64,000 nucleotides of DNA from Devosia marina (GCF_009758415.1 NZ_WQRF01000002.1:186001-250000); one strand, 5' to 3'. Shown: positions 35,269 through 46,293, counted from the first letter of the stretch. Notes: generated by a model from the letters alone, not told the origin. Made by a program: numbers and translations.

Positions 35269-35742
35269 TCAGCAAATCGCGATGACTTCGTCTTCGCTCA
35301 TGCGGCCGGGCACAATGGTCAGGGGGATGGGCAGCACATTGGCGCGGGCGGCAAAATGGGTCACCAGCGGACCCGGGCCATCGGGCGACTTGGAGGCGGC
35401 CAGCACCAGGATGGCGATGTCGTGATCCTTGTCGATGACCCGTTCGATCTGTTCGGCGCCATTGCCCTCACGGATCACCGATTCGGCGCGGACCTCGCCG
35501 ATCTCCTTGATCCGCGCCATGCGCCGGTCGAGATTGCGTTCGGCCTCCTCGACGGCCTCGGCCCGCAAGACGTCCTCAACACCCAGGCCAATGAATTCAG
35601 GCTTGGGAATGACCGTCATCAGCACCACCGTGCCGCCAGTGCGCTTGACGCGCCAGGCAGCAAAGGTCAGGGCGCGATCGCATTCTTCGGTCTCATCGAT
35701 AACGACGAGAAACTTGCGCTTGTATTCGACCTGCGAAACCAA
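35269..35742 (-). CDS. Universal stress protein (UspA family)
   Basis: This 157-residue single-domain Usp fold protein starts KRKFLVVIDETEECDRAL and ends in the nucleotide-binding strand area LPIPLTIVPG. The ATP-loop G-2x-G-9x-G(S/T) is not clearly kept, so it may be a non-ATP-binding type. The start is TTG at 35742, with GGAGG 5 bases upstream. No ATG fits the family N-terminus. It lies between trpS and nifU on one strand, a conserved rhizobial order. Confidence 0.88.
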   Translation of the reverse strand: MVSQVEYKRKFLVVIDETEECDRALTFAAWRVKRTGGTVVLMTVIPKPEFIGLGVEDVLRAEAVEEAERNLDRRMARIKEIGEVRAESVIREGNGAEQIERVIDKDHDIAILVLAASKSPDGPGPLVTHFAARANVLPIPLTIVPGRMSEDEVIAIC

Positions 35743-35766
35743 GGGCGCCTCCGTTGCTGAACCGCG

Positions 35767-36807
35767 TTAGCGGATGAAACCGATTATGGAGCGTACCTCG
35801 GCCATTGTCTTTTCGGCAATGGCGCCGGCCCGCTCGCCACCATCGCGCAACACGGCGTCGATGGTTTCAGGGTCATCGAGCAGGCGCTGCATCTCACCAG
35901 CCATAGGTGCCAGAACGGCAACGGCCAGGTCGGCCAGCGCCGGCTTGAACTTGCCCCAGCCCTGACCGCCGAACTCGGCCAACACGTCGGCCTCGGTCTT
36001 GTCGGAAAGCGCGGCATAGATACCCACCAGGTTGTCGGCTTCCGGCCTGTCCTTGAGACCGTCAACCTCCAAGGGCAGTTCAGCGGGATCGGTGGTCGCC
36101 TTCTTGATCTTCTTGGCGATGGCGTCAGCATCGTCGAGCAGAGAAATGCGTGACTGCTCGGAGGGGTCGGACTTGCTCATCTTCTTGGTGCCGTCGCGCA
36201 GGCTCATGATGCGCGTGGCCGGGCCGGCGATCAGCGGCTCGGTGATGGGGAAGAACTGGCCATCCGGCGCGCCCACGCCTTCGGCGGCAATCGAGGCAGC
36301 ATAGTCATTGTTGAACTTGGCAGCGATATCGCGCGTCAGTTCGAGATGCTGCTTCTGGTCGTCGCCCACCGGCACGTGGGTGGCCTTGTAGAGCAGAATG
36401 TCAGCGGCCATCAGCGAGGGATAGGCGAACAGGCCAAGCGAGACATTCTCGGAGTTCTTGCCGGCCTTGTCCTTGAACTGGGTCATGCGGGCCATCCAGC
36501 CCATGCGCGCGACACAGTTGAAAACCCAGGCCAATTCGGCGTGCTGGACCACCTGGGACTGGTTAAAGACGATGGAGCGCTTGGGATCGACTCCGGCGGC
36601 AATGAAGGCGGCGGCGACTTCGCGGGTGGCACGACGCAGGGCCTCGGGCTCCTGCCAGACGGTGATGGCATGCATGTCGACCACGCAATAGATGGTCTCA
36701 TGCGTGTCCTGGAGCGGCACAAAACGGCGGATGGCGCCGAGATAATTGCCGAGGTGCAGATCGCCGGATGGCTGGATGCCGGAAAAGACGCGGGGGCTGA
36801 ACGTCAT
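35767..36807 (-). CDS. trpS: Tryptophanyl-tRNA synthetase
   Basis: This 346-residue class I synthetase charges tRNA-Trp. The HIGH-like motif is [10 protein letters not shown] (H18 to N21), and the KMSKS loop is intact in [10 protein letters not shown]. Substrate-pocket residues lie in [11 protein letters not shown]. Its length is normal. It sits between murJ (upstream, 68 bases) and the universal stress protein gene on the same strand. Confidence 0.97.
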   Translation of the reverse strand: MTFSPRVFSGIQPSGDLHLGNYLGAIRRFVPLQDTHETIYCVVDMHAITVWQEPEALRRATREVAAAFIAAGVDPKRSIVFNQSQVVQHAELAWVFNCVARMGWMARMTQFKDKAGKNSENVSLGLFAYPSLMAADILLYKATHVPVGDDQKQHLELTRDIAAKFNNDYAASIAAEGVGAPDGQFFPITEPLIAGPATRIMSLRDGTKKMSKSDPSEQSRISLLDDADAIAKKIKKATTDPAELPLEVDGLKDRPEADNLVGIYAALSDKTEADVLAEFGGQGWGKFKPALADLAVAVLAPMAGEMQRLLDDPETIDAVLRDGGERAGAIAEKTMAEVRSIIGFIR

Positions 36808-36875
36808 GGTGCCCTTCGAGAACAGAAACGAAATCAGGCGCCCGTTCTATACGGGCAAGACGAAGAATGGAACCG

Positions 36876-38438
36876 TCACGCGCGGCGGCGCAGTCGGCGC
36901 GCCAGCAAGCGCAGATCATGCGTGCCGCTGACATGGACAAGGGTGAAATAGACCGCGACACCAAAGGCAATCAGCGCGGCCAGCACACCAGCCTGGCGCC
37001 ACAGCGGAACTCCGCTGGCCAGATGGTCGGCACCCTGCACGGCCAATAGCCAGAGAGCCGCGCCCATGATCAGGCTGATCACGAGAATGGCCAATTGCGC
37101 CCGCCATTGCGGCCAGGTCAGCGCAAAATGGCCCCGCACGGCCAGCGTGGCCACAAGCAGCACGACATTGAGCCAGGATGAGGCCGCGGTGGCGATGGCG
37201 ATGCCGACATGAAGCAGGCTGGGAAAGAGCAGAAGCGAGATGGTGATATTGGCCACCACGCTGACCCCGGCAAATATCGTCGGGGTCAGCGTATCCTCGC
37301 GGGCAAAAAAGCCCGGCTGCAGCACGCGGATCAACACATAGGCGGGCAGGCCCGTGGCAAAGGCAATCAAGGCTTCAGCGGTCTGGGTGGTGGCCAGCGC
37401 ATCGAAGGCGCCGCGTTCGAACAGCACCCGTACGATCGGCTCGGCCAGCGCCACCAGCGCCACGGCTGCCGGCATGGTGAGCAACATGGAAACAAACAGC
37501 GCCTGGTCCTGGCTCTGCCGCGCCTCAAGCGCCCGGCCGCCCTTGAGGTGACGGCTAAGTTCGGGGAGCAGCACGGTGCCGATGGCGATGCCGATAATGC
37601 CCAGCGGAAGCTGATAGAGCCTGTCGGCATAGGAAAGCACGGAGATGGCGTTGTCGGCGCCCGAGGCAATGATGGTGCCCACGAAAATATTGATCTGGGT
37701 GATACCGCCAGCCAGGATTGCCGGCACCGCCAGCATCCAGAAGCGGCGCACCTCCGGGTCGAGCCGCGGCAGGCGAATGGCGGGGCGGAAGCCGGCCCGC
37801 TCTATGGCCACCCAGACCAGTACCAATTGCGCCACCCCGCCCGTCATGGTGGCGATGGCGACCCAAATCGTGGCTTCGGCCGGGGTCTGGACGAACCAGA
37901 TGGCCAGAGGAATCAGCGCGGCAATGGTGACCAGGTTCAACAGCACCGGCGCAAAGGCGGCGGCAAAAAACCGCCCCAGCGTGTTGAGAATGGCGCCATA
38001 GGCGGCCATCAGCGACATGCAGGCGAGATAGGGGAACATGATCCGTGTCAGCAGCACGGTCAGCTCGAATTTTTCGGGGTCATCTACAAAGCCGGGCACG
38101 AAGGCGACCATGACCTGCGGCATGAAAATTTCGGCCAGGAGGGTGACGATGAACAACACCACCACCAGCCAGCTCATGACGCGCGCGGCGAGCAGTTTTG
38201 CGCCCTCCTGCCCCTCACGCTCGAGGGCACCGGAGAACATGGGCACAAAGGCGGTGTTGAACGCACCTTCGGCAAACAGCCGCCGGAACAGATTGGGAAA
38301 GCGGAACGCGGCAAAGAATGCGTCGGCGGCCGGGCCGGTGCCCAGCACCGCGGCCATCAAGGCGTCACGGGCAAAACCGGCAATTCGGCTCACCAGGGTA
38401 AGCGAACCGACCGAGACGAAATTGCGGAACAGGGTCAT
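36876..38438 (-). CDS. murJ: Lipid II flippase MurJ (MviN)
   Basis: This 520-residue protein of the MOP-superfamily flips lipid II to the periplasm for peptidoglycan synthesis. About 14 hydrophobic helices are visible. The N-terminal family signature is SVGSLTLVSRIAGFARD, with conserved Arg in RFPNLFRRLFAEGAFN facing the central cavity. It starts 16 bases after glnD ends, in the widespread mutS-glnD-murJ-trpS run. Confidence 0.96.
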   Translation of the reverse strand: MTLFRNFVSVGSLTLVSRIAGFARDALMAAVLGTGPAADAFFAAFRFPNLFRRLFAEGAFNTAFVPMFSGALEREGQEGAKLLAARVMSWLVVVLFIVTLLAEIFMPQVMVAFVPGFVDDPEKFELTVLLTRIMFPYLACMSLMAAYGAILNTLGRFFAAAFAPVLLNLVTIAALIPLAIWFVQTPAEATIWVAIATMTGGVAQLVLVWVAIERAGFRPAIRLPRLDPEVRRFWMLAVPAILAGGITQINIFVGTIIASGADNAISVLSYADRLYQLPLGIIGIAIGTVLLPELSRHLKGGRALEARQSQDQALFVSMLLTMPAAVALVALAEPIVRVLFERGAFDALATTQTAEALIAFATGLPAYVLIRVLQPGFFAREDTLTPTIFAGVSVVANITISLLLFPSLLHVGIAIATAASSWLNVVLLVATLAVRGHFALTWPQWRAQLAILVISLIMGAALWLLAVQGADHLASGVPLWRQAGVLAALIAFGVAVYFTLVHVSGTHDLRLLARRLRRRA

Positions 38439-38453
38439 GGGCCCGCGTGCGCC

Positions 38454-41264
38454 TCACCCATTGACCACCTTCTTTTCCGGTGCCTTGTCCTCGCTGGGGC
38501 GCTTGAAGACGTTCATCAGCACGTCGTGGATCTTCTTCTGGCGCGATTTGACATGGATCTTCTGACCCGTCAGATCGGTGACGTAGAAGACGTCGACGGC
38601 TTTTTCGCCATAGGTGCCGATATGGGCCGAGCCGATGGTGAGGTTGAGATCGCTTATCTCGCGGGTCAGCGCATAGAGCAGGCCGATACGGTCGAGGCCC
38701 GAGACCTCGATGACAGTGAACTTTTCCGAAATAGCATTGCTGACCGAGACCTGGGCCGGCAGGGAGAAGGGCCGCAGGCGCTTATTGTGGCGTGATTCCT
38801 TGCCCAGATCGATCAGCACCTGCCGCTTGCCCTGCAGGAGTTGCTTGACCGTATCGATGATGCGGGTGGCGCGGACCTTTTCGTCTTCGTCGGAGGTGAA
38901 GGAGCGCTTGAGCCGGAAAGTGTCGATGGCACGGCCATCGCGGGTGGAAAAGATCTGCGCGCCAATGATGGAGGCATCCTGCATGGTGCAGGCGCCGGCG
39001 ATCAGCGAGAGCAGGCGCGGGTGATCGGGAGTATAAAAGCTGACCTCGGTAATGCCTTCGAACGCCTTGACCCGGATCGAGCCGGCGAAGGGCTGGTCGG
39101 TTCTGTCGGCATTGCGGATCATCCTGGCGTGTTCGAGCTGCAATTCGGGCTCGGCGCGCAGCCAGTAGTGGTCATAATGTCGGGCCGCATAGGCCTCGAT
39201 GTCGGCGGGCGCCCAGCCGGACAGGGCCTCGGTCAAAGCCGAACGGGCCTGATTGACCCGGTCGGACTGGCTGACCTGACTATGCCCGCCTGAGAGCAGC
39301 GGTTCGGTGGCAAAATAGAGCGCGCGCAGCAGTGAGCCCTTCCAGCCGGTCCAGGTGCCCGGACCCACGGCCCGGATATCGCAGGCGGTCAGGATCATCA
39401 GCAGGGCCAGGCGCTGGGGCGATTGCACCACATCGGCAAAGGCCTTGGCGGTTTCCGGGTCCTGGATGTCGCGGGCCTGGGCGATCTCGCTCATCAGCAG
39501 ATGATATTCGATCAGCCAGGAGACCGTATCGGTTTCCGCCGCATTGAGGCCAAAGCGGGGGCAGAGCTTTCTGGCGATCTTCGCCCCGGCGATGGAATGG
39601 TCCTCCGGGCGGCCCTTGGCGATATCGTGCAGGAACAGCGCCACATAGAGCAGGCGGGTATCGTTGAGCTGGGGCAGCAGCTCATGGGTCAGGGGCAATT
39701 CGTCGCGCAATCCGCCATTGGCAATCTGGGCCATGACGCCGACCGAGCGGATCAGATGCTCGTCCACCGTATAGTGGTGATACATGTTGAACTGCATCAG
39801 GGCGACGATCTTGCCGAAGTCGGGCACAAACTTGCCGAGCACGCCGCTCTCGTTCATCTGGCGCAGGATGCGTTCGACATAATTGGCGCTGGTCAGAATG
39901 GTCAGGAAATGCGCATTGGCTTTTGGGTCGGCGCGCAGGGTCTTGTCGATCAGCCGCAGGCTGTTGCGGATATGCATGATCGCGTCGGGATGGAACAGCA
40001 ATTCCTCGCGGCCAGCCACCATGAAGGCGCGGATGAGATTGACCGGGTCCTTTTCGAAGACGTCGGGCCCGGCAATATTGAGGCGGCCGGTATCGACGAT
40101 GAAGGCGGTTTCGCCCTTGATCTTGGACTTGCCAGAGCGGAACGGCGCCAGGACGCGCCCAACCAGATCCAGATCCTTGGCGTGGTGGAATTCGAGACCG
40201 GCGCAAATGATGCGGGTCAGATCGCCGACATCCTTGGCGACCAGGAAATAGCGCTTCATGAAGCGCTCGACGCCCAGCATGCCCAGGCGCTGCGCATAGC
40301 CCATGCGCTGGGCCAGTTCGGGCTGCATGTCGAAGCTGAGCTTTTCGTCGGCCCGTCCGGTGACGAAATGCAGATGGCAGCGCACCGCCCAGAGGAAATC
40401 CTCGGCCCGGTTGAACAGGCGGTACTCGGCGGCTGAAAGCACACCCTTGCCGACCAGCTCATGGCTGGTCTTGACCTGGTAGAAATATTTCCCGATCCAG
40501 AACAGCGTATTGAGGTCGCGCAGGCCCCCCTTGCCGTCCTTGATATTGGGCTCGACGACGTAGCGGGTATTGCCCATCTGCTTGTGGCGCTCATCCCGCT
40601 CGGCCATCTTGGCGGCAATGAATTCCGGGCCCGTTTTGGGCATGATCTCGGTTTCAAAGCGATGGGTGAGCTGATCGTAGAGCCCCTTGTCACCGGTGAG
40701 GAAGCGCGCTTCGAGCGTGGCAGTGCGCACGGTCATATCGGCGCGGGCCATGCGGATGCATTCATCCACCGAGCGGACGGCATGGCCGACCTTCTGCCCC
40801 AGATCCCAGAGCATATAGAGAATATATTCGGTGACCTGCTCGCCCCAGGGCGTTTGCTTGTAGGGCAGGATGAAGAGCAGATCGATGTCCGAGCCGGGGG
40901 CCAGCGTACCACGACCATAGCCGCCGACCGCGGAGAGTGCGATGGCCTCGGCTCCGGACGGGTTGTCGACCGGATAGACCCGCGTAGTGGCAAAGCGATG
41001 CACAGCGGTGATGATTTCGTCCTGGGCCGCGCAAAGGTTCTGGGCACAGCGGGTGCCCTTGTTGTTGGCCAGCAGTTCCGCCTCGGCGCTTTTGCGGGCA
41101 TCGGCCAGGGTCTGGCGGATATGGGCCAGGATCGCCATGCGGGCCGTGGGCGAGCGGGCGGGTTCGTCGCCCAGCAGCGCGTCGAACTCGGCCACCAGCG
41201 CATCGGCGGTTTTCAGCGCGAACTGTGCCTTTTTGGGTCTGGCCTCAGCTTCGGCTAGCGTCAT
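38454..41264 (-). CDS. glnD: [Protein-PII] uridylyltransferase / uridylyl-removing enzyme
   Basis: This 936-residue glutamine sensor modifies and demodifies PII proteins to control nitrogen assimilation. Domains in order are the nucleotidyltransferase (GGYGRGTLAPGSDIDLLF near residues 113-130, with the paired Asp), a helical linker, and an HD hydrolase (LFLHDIAKGRPEDHS). Two C-terminal ACT domains (about 725-810 and 840-920) follow that bind glutamine. Its start overlaps the end of mutS by 20 bases. mutS-glnD adjacency is typical of alphaproteobacteria. Confidence 0.96.
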   Translation of the reverse strand: MTLAEAEARPKKAQFALKTADALVAEFDALLGDEPARSPTARMAILAHIRQTLADARKSAEAELLANNKGTRCAQNLCAAQDEIITAVHRFATTRVYPVDNPSGAEAIALSAVGGYGRGTLAPGSDIDLLFILPYKQTPWGEQVTEYILYMLWDLGQKVGHAVRSVDECIRMARADMTVRTATLEARFLTGDKGLYDQLTHRFETEIMPKTGPEFIAAKMAERDERHKQMGNTRYVVEPNIKDGKGGLRDLNTLFWIGKYFYQVKTSHELVGKGVLSAAEYRLFNRAEDFLWAVRCHLHFVTGRADEKLSFDMQPELAQRMGYAQRLGMLGVERFMKRYFLVAKDVGDLTRIICAGLEFHHAKDLDLVGRVLAPFRSGKSKIKGETAFIVDTGRLNIAGPDVFEKDPVNLIRAFMVAGREELLFHPDAIMHIRNSLRLIDKTLRADPKANAHFLTILTSANYVERILRQMNESGVLGKFVPDFGKIVALMQFNMYHHYTVDEHLIRSVGVMAQIANGGLRDELPLTHELLPQLNDTRLLYVALFLHDIAKGRPEDHSIAGAKIARKLCPRFGLNAAETDTVSWLIEYHLLMSEIAQARDIQDPETAKAFADVVQSPQRLALLMILTACDIRAVGPGTWTGWKGSLLRALYFATEPLLSGGHSQVSQSDRVNQARSALTEALSGWAPADIEAYAARHYDHYWLRAEPELQLEHARMIRNADRTDQPFAGSIRVKAFEGITEVSFYTPDHPRLLSLIAGACTMQDASIIGAQIFSTRDGRAIDTFRLKRSFTSDEDEKVRATRIIDTVKQLLQGKRQVLIDLGKESRHNKRLRPFSLPAQVSVSNAISEKFTVIEVSGLDRIGLLYALTREISDLNLTIGSAHIGTYGEKAVDVFYVTDLTGQKIHVKSRQKKIHDVLMNVFKRPSEDKAPEKKVVNG

Positions 41265-43959
41265 CGCGGAGTTTCTTCAATTGATAGAGCGCATCAATGG
41301 CCTGGCGTGGCGTCATCTCGTCGGGGCGGACCGCATCGAGCGCTTCGTGAACGGGATCCTTGCCCTTTGGCGCCGGGGGCGGCTGGTGGGCAAAGAGCGG
41401 CAAATCGTCTAGCACGCTGGCTTTCTGGCTGGAAGAGGCGGTGCCGGCCGAGCGCTGCTCAAGCACGTCGAGCACCTGTTTGGCGCGGGCAATGACCGGT
41501 GCAGGCAGGCCGGCCAGCCGCGCCACCTGGATGCCATAGGAGCGGTCGGCAGCGCCGGGCCCCACTTCGTGCAGAAACACCACCTCGCCCTCCCATTCGC
41601 GCACCTTCATGGTGACATTGGCGACACGAGAGAGGGTTTTGGCCAGCGAGGTCAATTCGTGGAAATGGGTGGCGAACAGCGCCCGGCAACCGGTGGTCTC
41701 GTGCAGCGCCTCGACCGCCGCCCAGGCAATGGAGAGCCCGTCGAACGTGGCGGTGCCACGCCCGATTTCGTCGAGCACCACCAGGCTCTTGCGGGTGGCG
41801 CGATTGAGAATGGCGGCGGTTTCGACCATTTCGACCATGAAGGTCGAGCGGCCATGGGCGATATCGTCGGATGCGCCGACACGCGAGAACAGGCGATCCA
41901 CCACGCCAATATGGGCGCTGTCAGCCGGCACATAGCAACCCATCTGCGCCAGAACGGCGATCAGCGCGTTCTGCCTGAGGAAGGTGGATTTACCACCCAT
42001 ATTGGGGCCGGTGACCAGCCAGAGCGACCCGCCGCCCGACTCTTCGCTACCAGAGAGATCGGCGTCATTGGCGACAAAGCTCTGGCCTTCCGATTTCACC
42101 ATCAATTCCACGACGGGATGGCGCCCGCCGGAAATGGCAAAAGCAAGGCTGTCGTCGACAATCGGTCGGCAATAGCCCCGCGTTGCGGACACTTCTGCGA
42201 GAGCGGCGGTGACGTCGAGCTCGGCCAGCGCGTCGGCCAGACCCTGCAACTGGCTGGTTGCAGCCAGCGTCTCGTCGCGCAGGCGGGTAAAGATGGCCTG
42301 TTCGATCTCCAGCGCCGCGCCCTGCGCCTGGGCGATCCGGCCCTCGAGATCGGCCAGTTCGGTGGTAGTAAAGCGCATGGCGTTGGCCAGGGTCTGGCGA
42401 TGTATGAAGGTTTCGCGATGCGGGGCCTCAAGCAGTTTCTGGCCGTGCGCGGCGGGCACTTCGACGAAGTAGCCCAGCACGCCATTGTGCTTGATCTTCA
42501 AAGACCGCACATCGGTCTCGTCCATCAGCCGGGCCTGCAGCGCCGCTACCACGGCGCGGGTCTCGCGGCCGAGCGCGCGCTCCTCGTCAAGCCTTGCGTC
42601 ATAGCCCGGGCGGATAAAACCACCATCGCGGCTGAGCAGCGGCAATTCATCATCCAGCGCCGCCGCCAGTTCACTGGCAAGCGCCTGCGGCGCGGCGCCA
42701 AGGGTTTGCGTCAGGCTATCCAAAATGGAAGGCAAATCGGGCTGTGCGCGCAGATGCTGCGCCAATTCCAGCGCCGCGTCGACGGCCTTGCCGATGGCAG
42801 CCAGATCTCGTGGACCACCACGCTCCAGGGCCAGGCGCGAGAGGGCGCGCGCCAGATCGGGCGCGGATTTGAGGTCCTGGCGCAGGCGGCCGCGCAACAG
42901 CGTGTCCTCGACCAGGCGGCTGACCGCGTCGAGCCGTTCGTTGATTGCATCGGCCCGGCGCAATGGCGCGGCCAGCCGGGTTGCCAGAAGCCGCGCGCCG
43001 GGTGCGGTAACGGTCAGGTCGATGGCCTGGCGTAGCGAGCCCTTGGCCTGGCCGCGCTGGGTGATGAGCAATTCGAGGCTGGAGCGGGTGGCCGCGTCAA
43101 TCGCCATGCTGGCCGCAGCCGCATTGATGAGCGGCGGCCGCAGCGGGGCGCTGCGCCCCTTCTGGCTTTCCCCGACATAGCCGATCAAGGTACCGAGCGC
43201 CGCCCGGCCGGCCCGGCTGAGGGCGCTGGGGTCGAAGGCCTCGGACGGGAAACTGCTGCGCAAGAGCGGCAAGGCCGCTTCGCTGTCGGCCAGCTCCGGG
43301 GCGATAATGGAGGCAATGCCGCCCCAGGCAGGGGCAAACAGATGTCTTTCGACCAGCGCGGCCCGGGTCGCATCGGACAGCAACAGTTCGGCCGGGGCAA
43401 TGCGGGCCATTTCATCGCCGAGCTGGTCGGCGGCGAGGTCGGAGACGAAAGTTTCGCCGGTGGAGATATCGGCCCAGGCCAGGGCAAAATCGGTTTCGCC
43501 ATGCCGCACCATTGCCAGGGCCGCCAGATAATTGGCGGAGCGCGCATCGAGATGATCGTCTTCGGTCAGCGTGCCGGGGGTGACCAGGCGCACCACATCG
43601 CGGCGTACCACGGATTTGGAGCCGCGCTTCTTGGCTTCGGCCGGATCTTCCATCTGCTCGCAGATGGCCACGCGATGACCCAGGCGGATCAGCTTGTTGA
43701 GATAGTCGTTGGCGGCGTGAATGGGCACGCCGCACATCTGGATATCTTCGCCCAGATGCTTGCCGCGCTTGGTCAGCACGATGCCCAGCGCCGCACTTGC
43801 GATTTCGGCGTCCTCGAAGAACAGCTCATAGAAATCGCCCATGCGATAGAACAGCAGATAACCCGGATTGACCGCCTTGATCTCGAAGAATTGCGCCATC
43901 ATAGGCGTCAGTCCCGCAGGCGCGGGGCCGGGGGCAGCCTCGAAAGGGGATTGATCCAT
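41245..43959 (-). CDS. mutS: DNA mismatch repair protein MutS
   Basis: This 904-residue protein recognises mismatches and recruits MutL. It has the N-terminal mismatch-binding domain (FFEIKAVNPGYLLFYRMGDFYELF, the Phe-x-Glu type contact being YRMGDFYE) and the connector and lever regions. The ATPase follows, with Walker A GPNMGGKST (about 650), Walker B VVLDEIGRGTATFDG and ATHFHELT. It is the upstream partner of glnD, which it overlaps by 20 bases. A hairpin lies just upstream, at the end of the DUF2189 gene. Confidence 0.97.
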   Translation of the reverse strand: MDQSPFEAAPGPAPAGLTPMMAQFFEIKAVNPGYLLFYRMGDFYELFFEDAEIASAALGIVLTKRGKHLGEDIQMCGVPIHAANDYLNKLIRLGHRVAICEQMEDPAEAKKRGSKSVVRRDVVRLVTPGTLTEDDHLDARSANYLAALAMVRHGETDFALAWADISTGETFVSDLAADQLGDEMARIAPAELLLSDATRAALVERHLFAPAWGGIASIIAPELADSEAALPLLRSSFPSEAFDPSALSRAGRAALGTLIGYVGESQKGRSAPLRPPLINAAAASMAIDAATRSSLELLITQRGQAKGSLRQAIDLTVTAPGARLLATRLAAPLRRADAINERLDAVSRLVEDTLLRGRLRQDLKSAPDLARALSRLALERGGPRDLAAIGKAVDAALELAQHLRAQPDLPSILDSLTQTLGAAPQALASELAAALDDELPLLSRDGGFIRPGYDARLDEERALGRETRAVVAALQARLMDETDVRSLKIKHNGVLGYFVEVPAAHGQKLLEAPHRETFIHRQTLANAMRFTTTELADLEGRIAQAQGAALEIEQAIFTRLRDETLAATSQLQGLADALAELDVTAALAEVSATRGYCRPIVDDSLAFAISGGRHPVVELMVKSEGQSFVANDADLSGSEESGGGSLWLVTGPNMGGKSTFLRQNALIAVLAQMGCYVPADSAHIGVVDRLFSRVGASDDIAHGRSTFMVEMVETAAILNRATRKSLVVLDEIGRGTATFDGLSIAWAAVEALHETTGCRALFATHFHELTSLAKTLSRVANVTMKVREWEGEVVFLHEVGPGAADRSYGIQVARLAGLPAPVIARAKQVLDVLEQRSAGTASSSQKASVLDDLPLFAHQPPPAPKGKDPVHEALDAVRPDEMTPRQAIDALYQLKKLRDDASRS

Positions 43960-43985
43960 GGGCGCGGGCAGTCAGGGCTTCAAAA

Positions 43986-44017
43986 TTGATCCCGGACCTT
44001 AGGCGGTTCGGGATCAA
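43986..44017 (-). terminator. Hairpin between the DUF2189 gene and mutS
   Basis: TTGATCCCG (43986-43994) and CGGGATCAA (44009-44017). Read on the minus strand it is followed by a short TTTTG, so it could end the DUF2189 transcript just before mutS. Confidence 0.5.
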
Positions 44018-44065
44018 AATCCAACCGGGCCGAACAAGTTTGTCCCGTTCGTTTTGCGGCGCAAA

Positions 44066-44881
44066 TCAGGCATCGCGGATGAGCGACACCGGCTCGACCA
44101 GCTTGCGATAGAGATGCCAGGTGGCGTGGCCAAGGATGGGCAGCACTACCGCCAGGCCGACAAAGAGCGGGATGGAGCCCAGAAAGATACTGGCGCCCAC
44201 GATGACGCCCCAGCCCAGAAGCGGCACGGGGTTGGAGATCACCGCCCGGAACGAGGTTTCGACGGCTACATAGGCTCCCACGTCACGATCGAGCATCAGG
44301 GGGAAGGCGATGACCGTGGTGCACAGCACCACCAGAGCGAACAGGGCGCCCAGGCCAGTGCCGATCGCCAGCAGCGTCATGCCGGCCGGTTCCGTCAGGA
44401 TCTGGGCGAGCAGGGCATCGAGCGTGCGCGGCGGCGAGGCACCAAACAGGGTCTCATAAAGCGCCTGGGCGCTAGTGAGCCAGAGAGTGAACAGCACGAA
44501 TAGCATGGCGCCGACGGCCAGTATGGAACCGATAGCGGGCGATTTCAGCACGCTCATGGCGTCGCGCCAACTTGGATTCTCTCCCATTTCGAGCCGGCGC
44601 GACACCTCATAGAGCGGAAGGGCGGCGATGGGGCCGACCAGGGCAAAGCCACCGACCAATGGATAGAGCAGGGTCCAGGCATGCCAGCCATTCATCCAGA
44701 CCGTGAGCACGATGCCGATGATCGGATAGATCAGCATCAGCAGCACGTAATGGCTGGGCTTGGCCCAGAAGTCTGCCGCGCCGCGCCGCAGCACGCCGCC
44801 AAGATCGGCCAGGGAAATCTTGTGAATGACCGGCATGTCGAGCTTGTCGCCGACACCGGAAATGACGTGCATTTTGGCCAT
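44066..44881 (-). CDS. DUF2189 integral membrane protein
   Basis: This 271-residue protein has about six hydrophobic helices and an N-terminal cytoplasmic stretch (VIHKISLADLGGVLRRGAADFWAKPSHY) typical of DUF2189 proteins, whose role is unknown. The ATG at 44881 sits 8 bases after GGAGGAG. An ATG two codons upstream is too close to that site. It lies between metY and mutS on the minus strand and shows no linked partner genes. Confidence 0.78.
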   Translation of the reverse strand: MAKMHVISGVGDKLDMPVIHKISLADLGGVLRRGAADFWAKPSHYVLLMLIYPIIGIVLTVWMNGWHAWTLLYPLVGGFALVGPIAALPLYEVSRRLEMGENPSWRDAMSVLKSPAIGSILAVGAMLFVLFTLWLTSAQALYETLFGASPPRTLDALLAQILTEPAGMTLLAIGTGLGALFALVVLCTTVIAFPLMLDRDVGAYVAVETSFRAVISNPVPLLGWGVIVGASIFLGSIPLFVGLAVVLPILGHATWHLYRKLVEPVSLIRDA

Positions 44882-45021
44882 GGGCATCACTCCTCCACAA
44901 AGGAGGCCGCAGCACTTGCGAGTGGCGCATGACAGGCGCGAGACGCAATATGGCGCGACCGCTATGCCGTCATACTATGCCCAGAACCGGGAGCTGTCGC
45001 CCCCGGCTCAGGTGAATGTGA

Positions 45022-46293
45022 TCAGGCCTTGGCCAGCGCCTGATCGATGTCAGCAATGATGTCGTCGACGTGCTCGATGCCGACCGAAATGCGTACCAGA
45101 TCCTCCGACACGCCGGCATTCTTGAGCTCTTCTGGCGAGAGCTGGCGATGGGTGGTGGTGGCGGGGTGGCACGCCAGCGACTTGGCGTCTCCGATGTTGA
45201 CCAGGCGCAGGATCATTTGCAGCGCATCGATGAAGCGGGCACCGGCATCCTTGCCGCCCTTGATGCCGAAAGAAAGAATGCCAGAGCCCGACCCCTTGGA
45301 GATCTTGGTAGCCGCCGCATGGTAGGGGCTATCGGGAAGGCCGGCATAATTGACCCATTCCACCTTGGGGTGACTTTTCAGATGCTGGGCAACCTTGAGC
45401 GCGTTTTCGCAATGGCGCTCCATGCGCAGGCCCAGCGTTTCGAGGCCCTGCAGGATCATGAAGGCGTTCATCGGCGAGAGCGCTGCGCCGGTATTGCGCA
45501 ATGGCACAACGCGCGCCCGGCCGATATAGGCCGCAGGCCCCAGCGCCTCGGTATAGACCACGCCGTGATAGGACGGATCAGGCTCGTTCAGAATGGGGAA
45601 GCGCTTGGCATTGGCCTTCCAGTCGAATTTGCCGCTATCGACGATGACACCGCCGATGGATGTACCGTGACCGCCGATATATTTGGTCAGCGAGTGCACC
45701 ACGATATCGGCACCGAAGTCGAAGGCACGGGTCAGGTAGGGAGTGGCCACCGTGTTGTCGACGATCACCGGCACACCGTGGCGATGGGCGATCTCGGCGA
45801 TCTTTTCGATGTCCACGACATTGCCGGCCGGATTGCCGATGGATTCGAGGAAGACGGCCTTGGTTTTCTCGTCAATGGCCTTTTCGAAGCCATCATAGTC
45901 GTCATGGCTGACCAGCCGGGCCTCGATGCCCTGGCGGGGGAAGCTGTGGACGAACAGATTATAGGTGCCGCCATAGAGCTGGGAGATCGAAACGATATTG
46001 TCGCCAACCCCGGCAATGGTCTGGATGGCATAGGTGATGGCGGCCATGCCCGAGGCCAGGCCCAACGCGCCGATGCCGCCTTCCATCTCGGCAATGCGTG
46101 CCTCGAGCACGGCCGTGGTGGGGTTCATGATGCGCGTATAGATATTGCCCGCGACCTTGAGATCGAACAGGTCCGCGCCATGCTGGGTATCGTCGAAGGT
46201 GTAGGAAGTGGTCTGGTAGATGGGCACGGCGGCCGCCTTGGTGGTGGCTTCCGATTCATACCCATGGTGCAGGGCGATGGATTCAAGTTGCAT
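45022..46293 (-). CDS. metY: O-acetylhomoserine aminocarboxypropyltransferase (sulfhydrylase)
   Basis: This 423-residue PLP enzyme of the Cys/Met metabolism family makes homocysteine (or methionine) from O-acetylhomoserine and sulfide. The PLP lysine is in [16 protein letters not shown], and the N-terminal region [18 protein letters not shown] is typical of MetY. The start at 46293 follows GGGAG by 6 bases. A 31-codon extension upstream is not family sequence. It follows the GH43 gene by 112 bases on the same strand but is functionally unrelated, so it probably has its own promoter. Confidence 0.94.
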   Translation of the reverse strand: MQLESIALHHGYESEATTKAAAVPIYQTTSYTFDDTQHGADLFDLKVAGNIYTRIMNPTTAVLEARIAEMEGGIGALGLASGMAAITYAIQTIAGVGDNIVSISQLYGGTYNLFVHSFPRQGIEARLVSHDDYDGFEKAIDEKTKAVFLESIGNPAGNVVDIEKIAEIAHRHGVPVIVDNTVATPYLTRAFDFGADIVVHSLTKYIGGHGTSIGGVIVDSGKFDWKANAKRFPILNEPDPSYHGVVYTEALGPAAYIGRARVVPLRNTGAALSPMNAFMILQGLETLGLRMERHCENALKVAQHLKSHPKVEWVNYAGLPDSPYHAAATKISKGSGSGILSFGIKGGKDAGARFIDALQMILRLVNIGDAKSLACHPATTTHRQLSPEELKNAGVSEDLVRISVGIEHVDDIIADIDQALAKA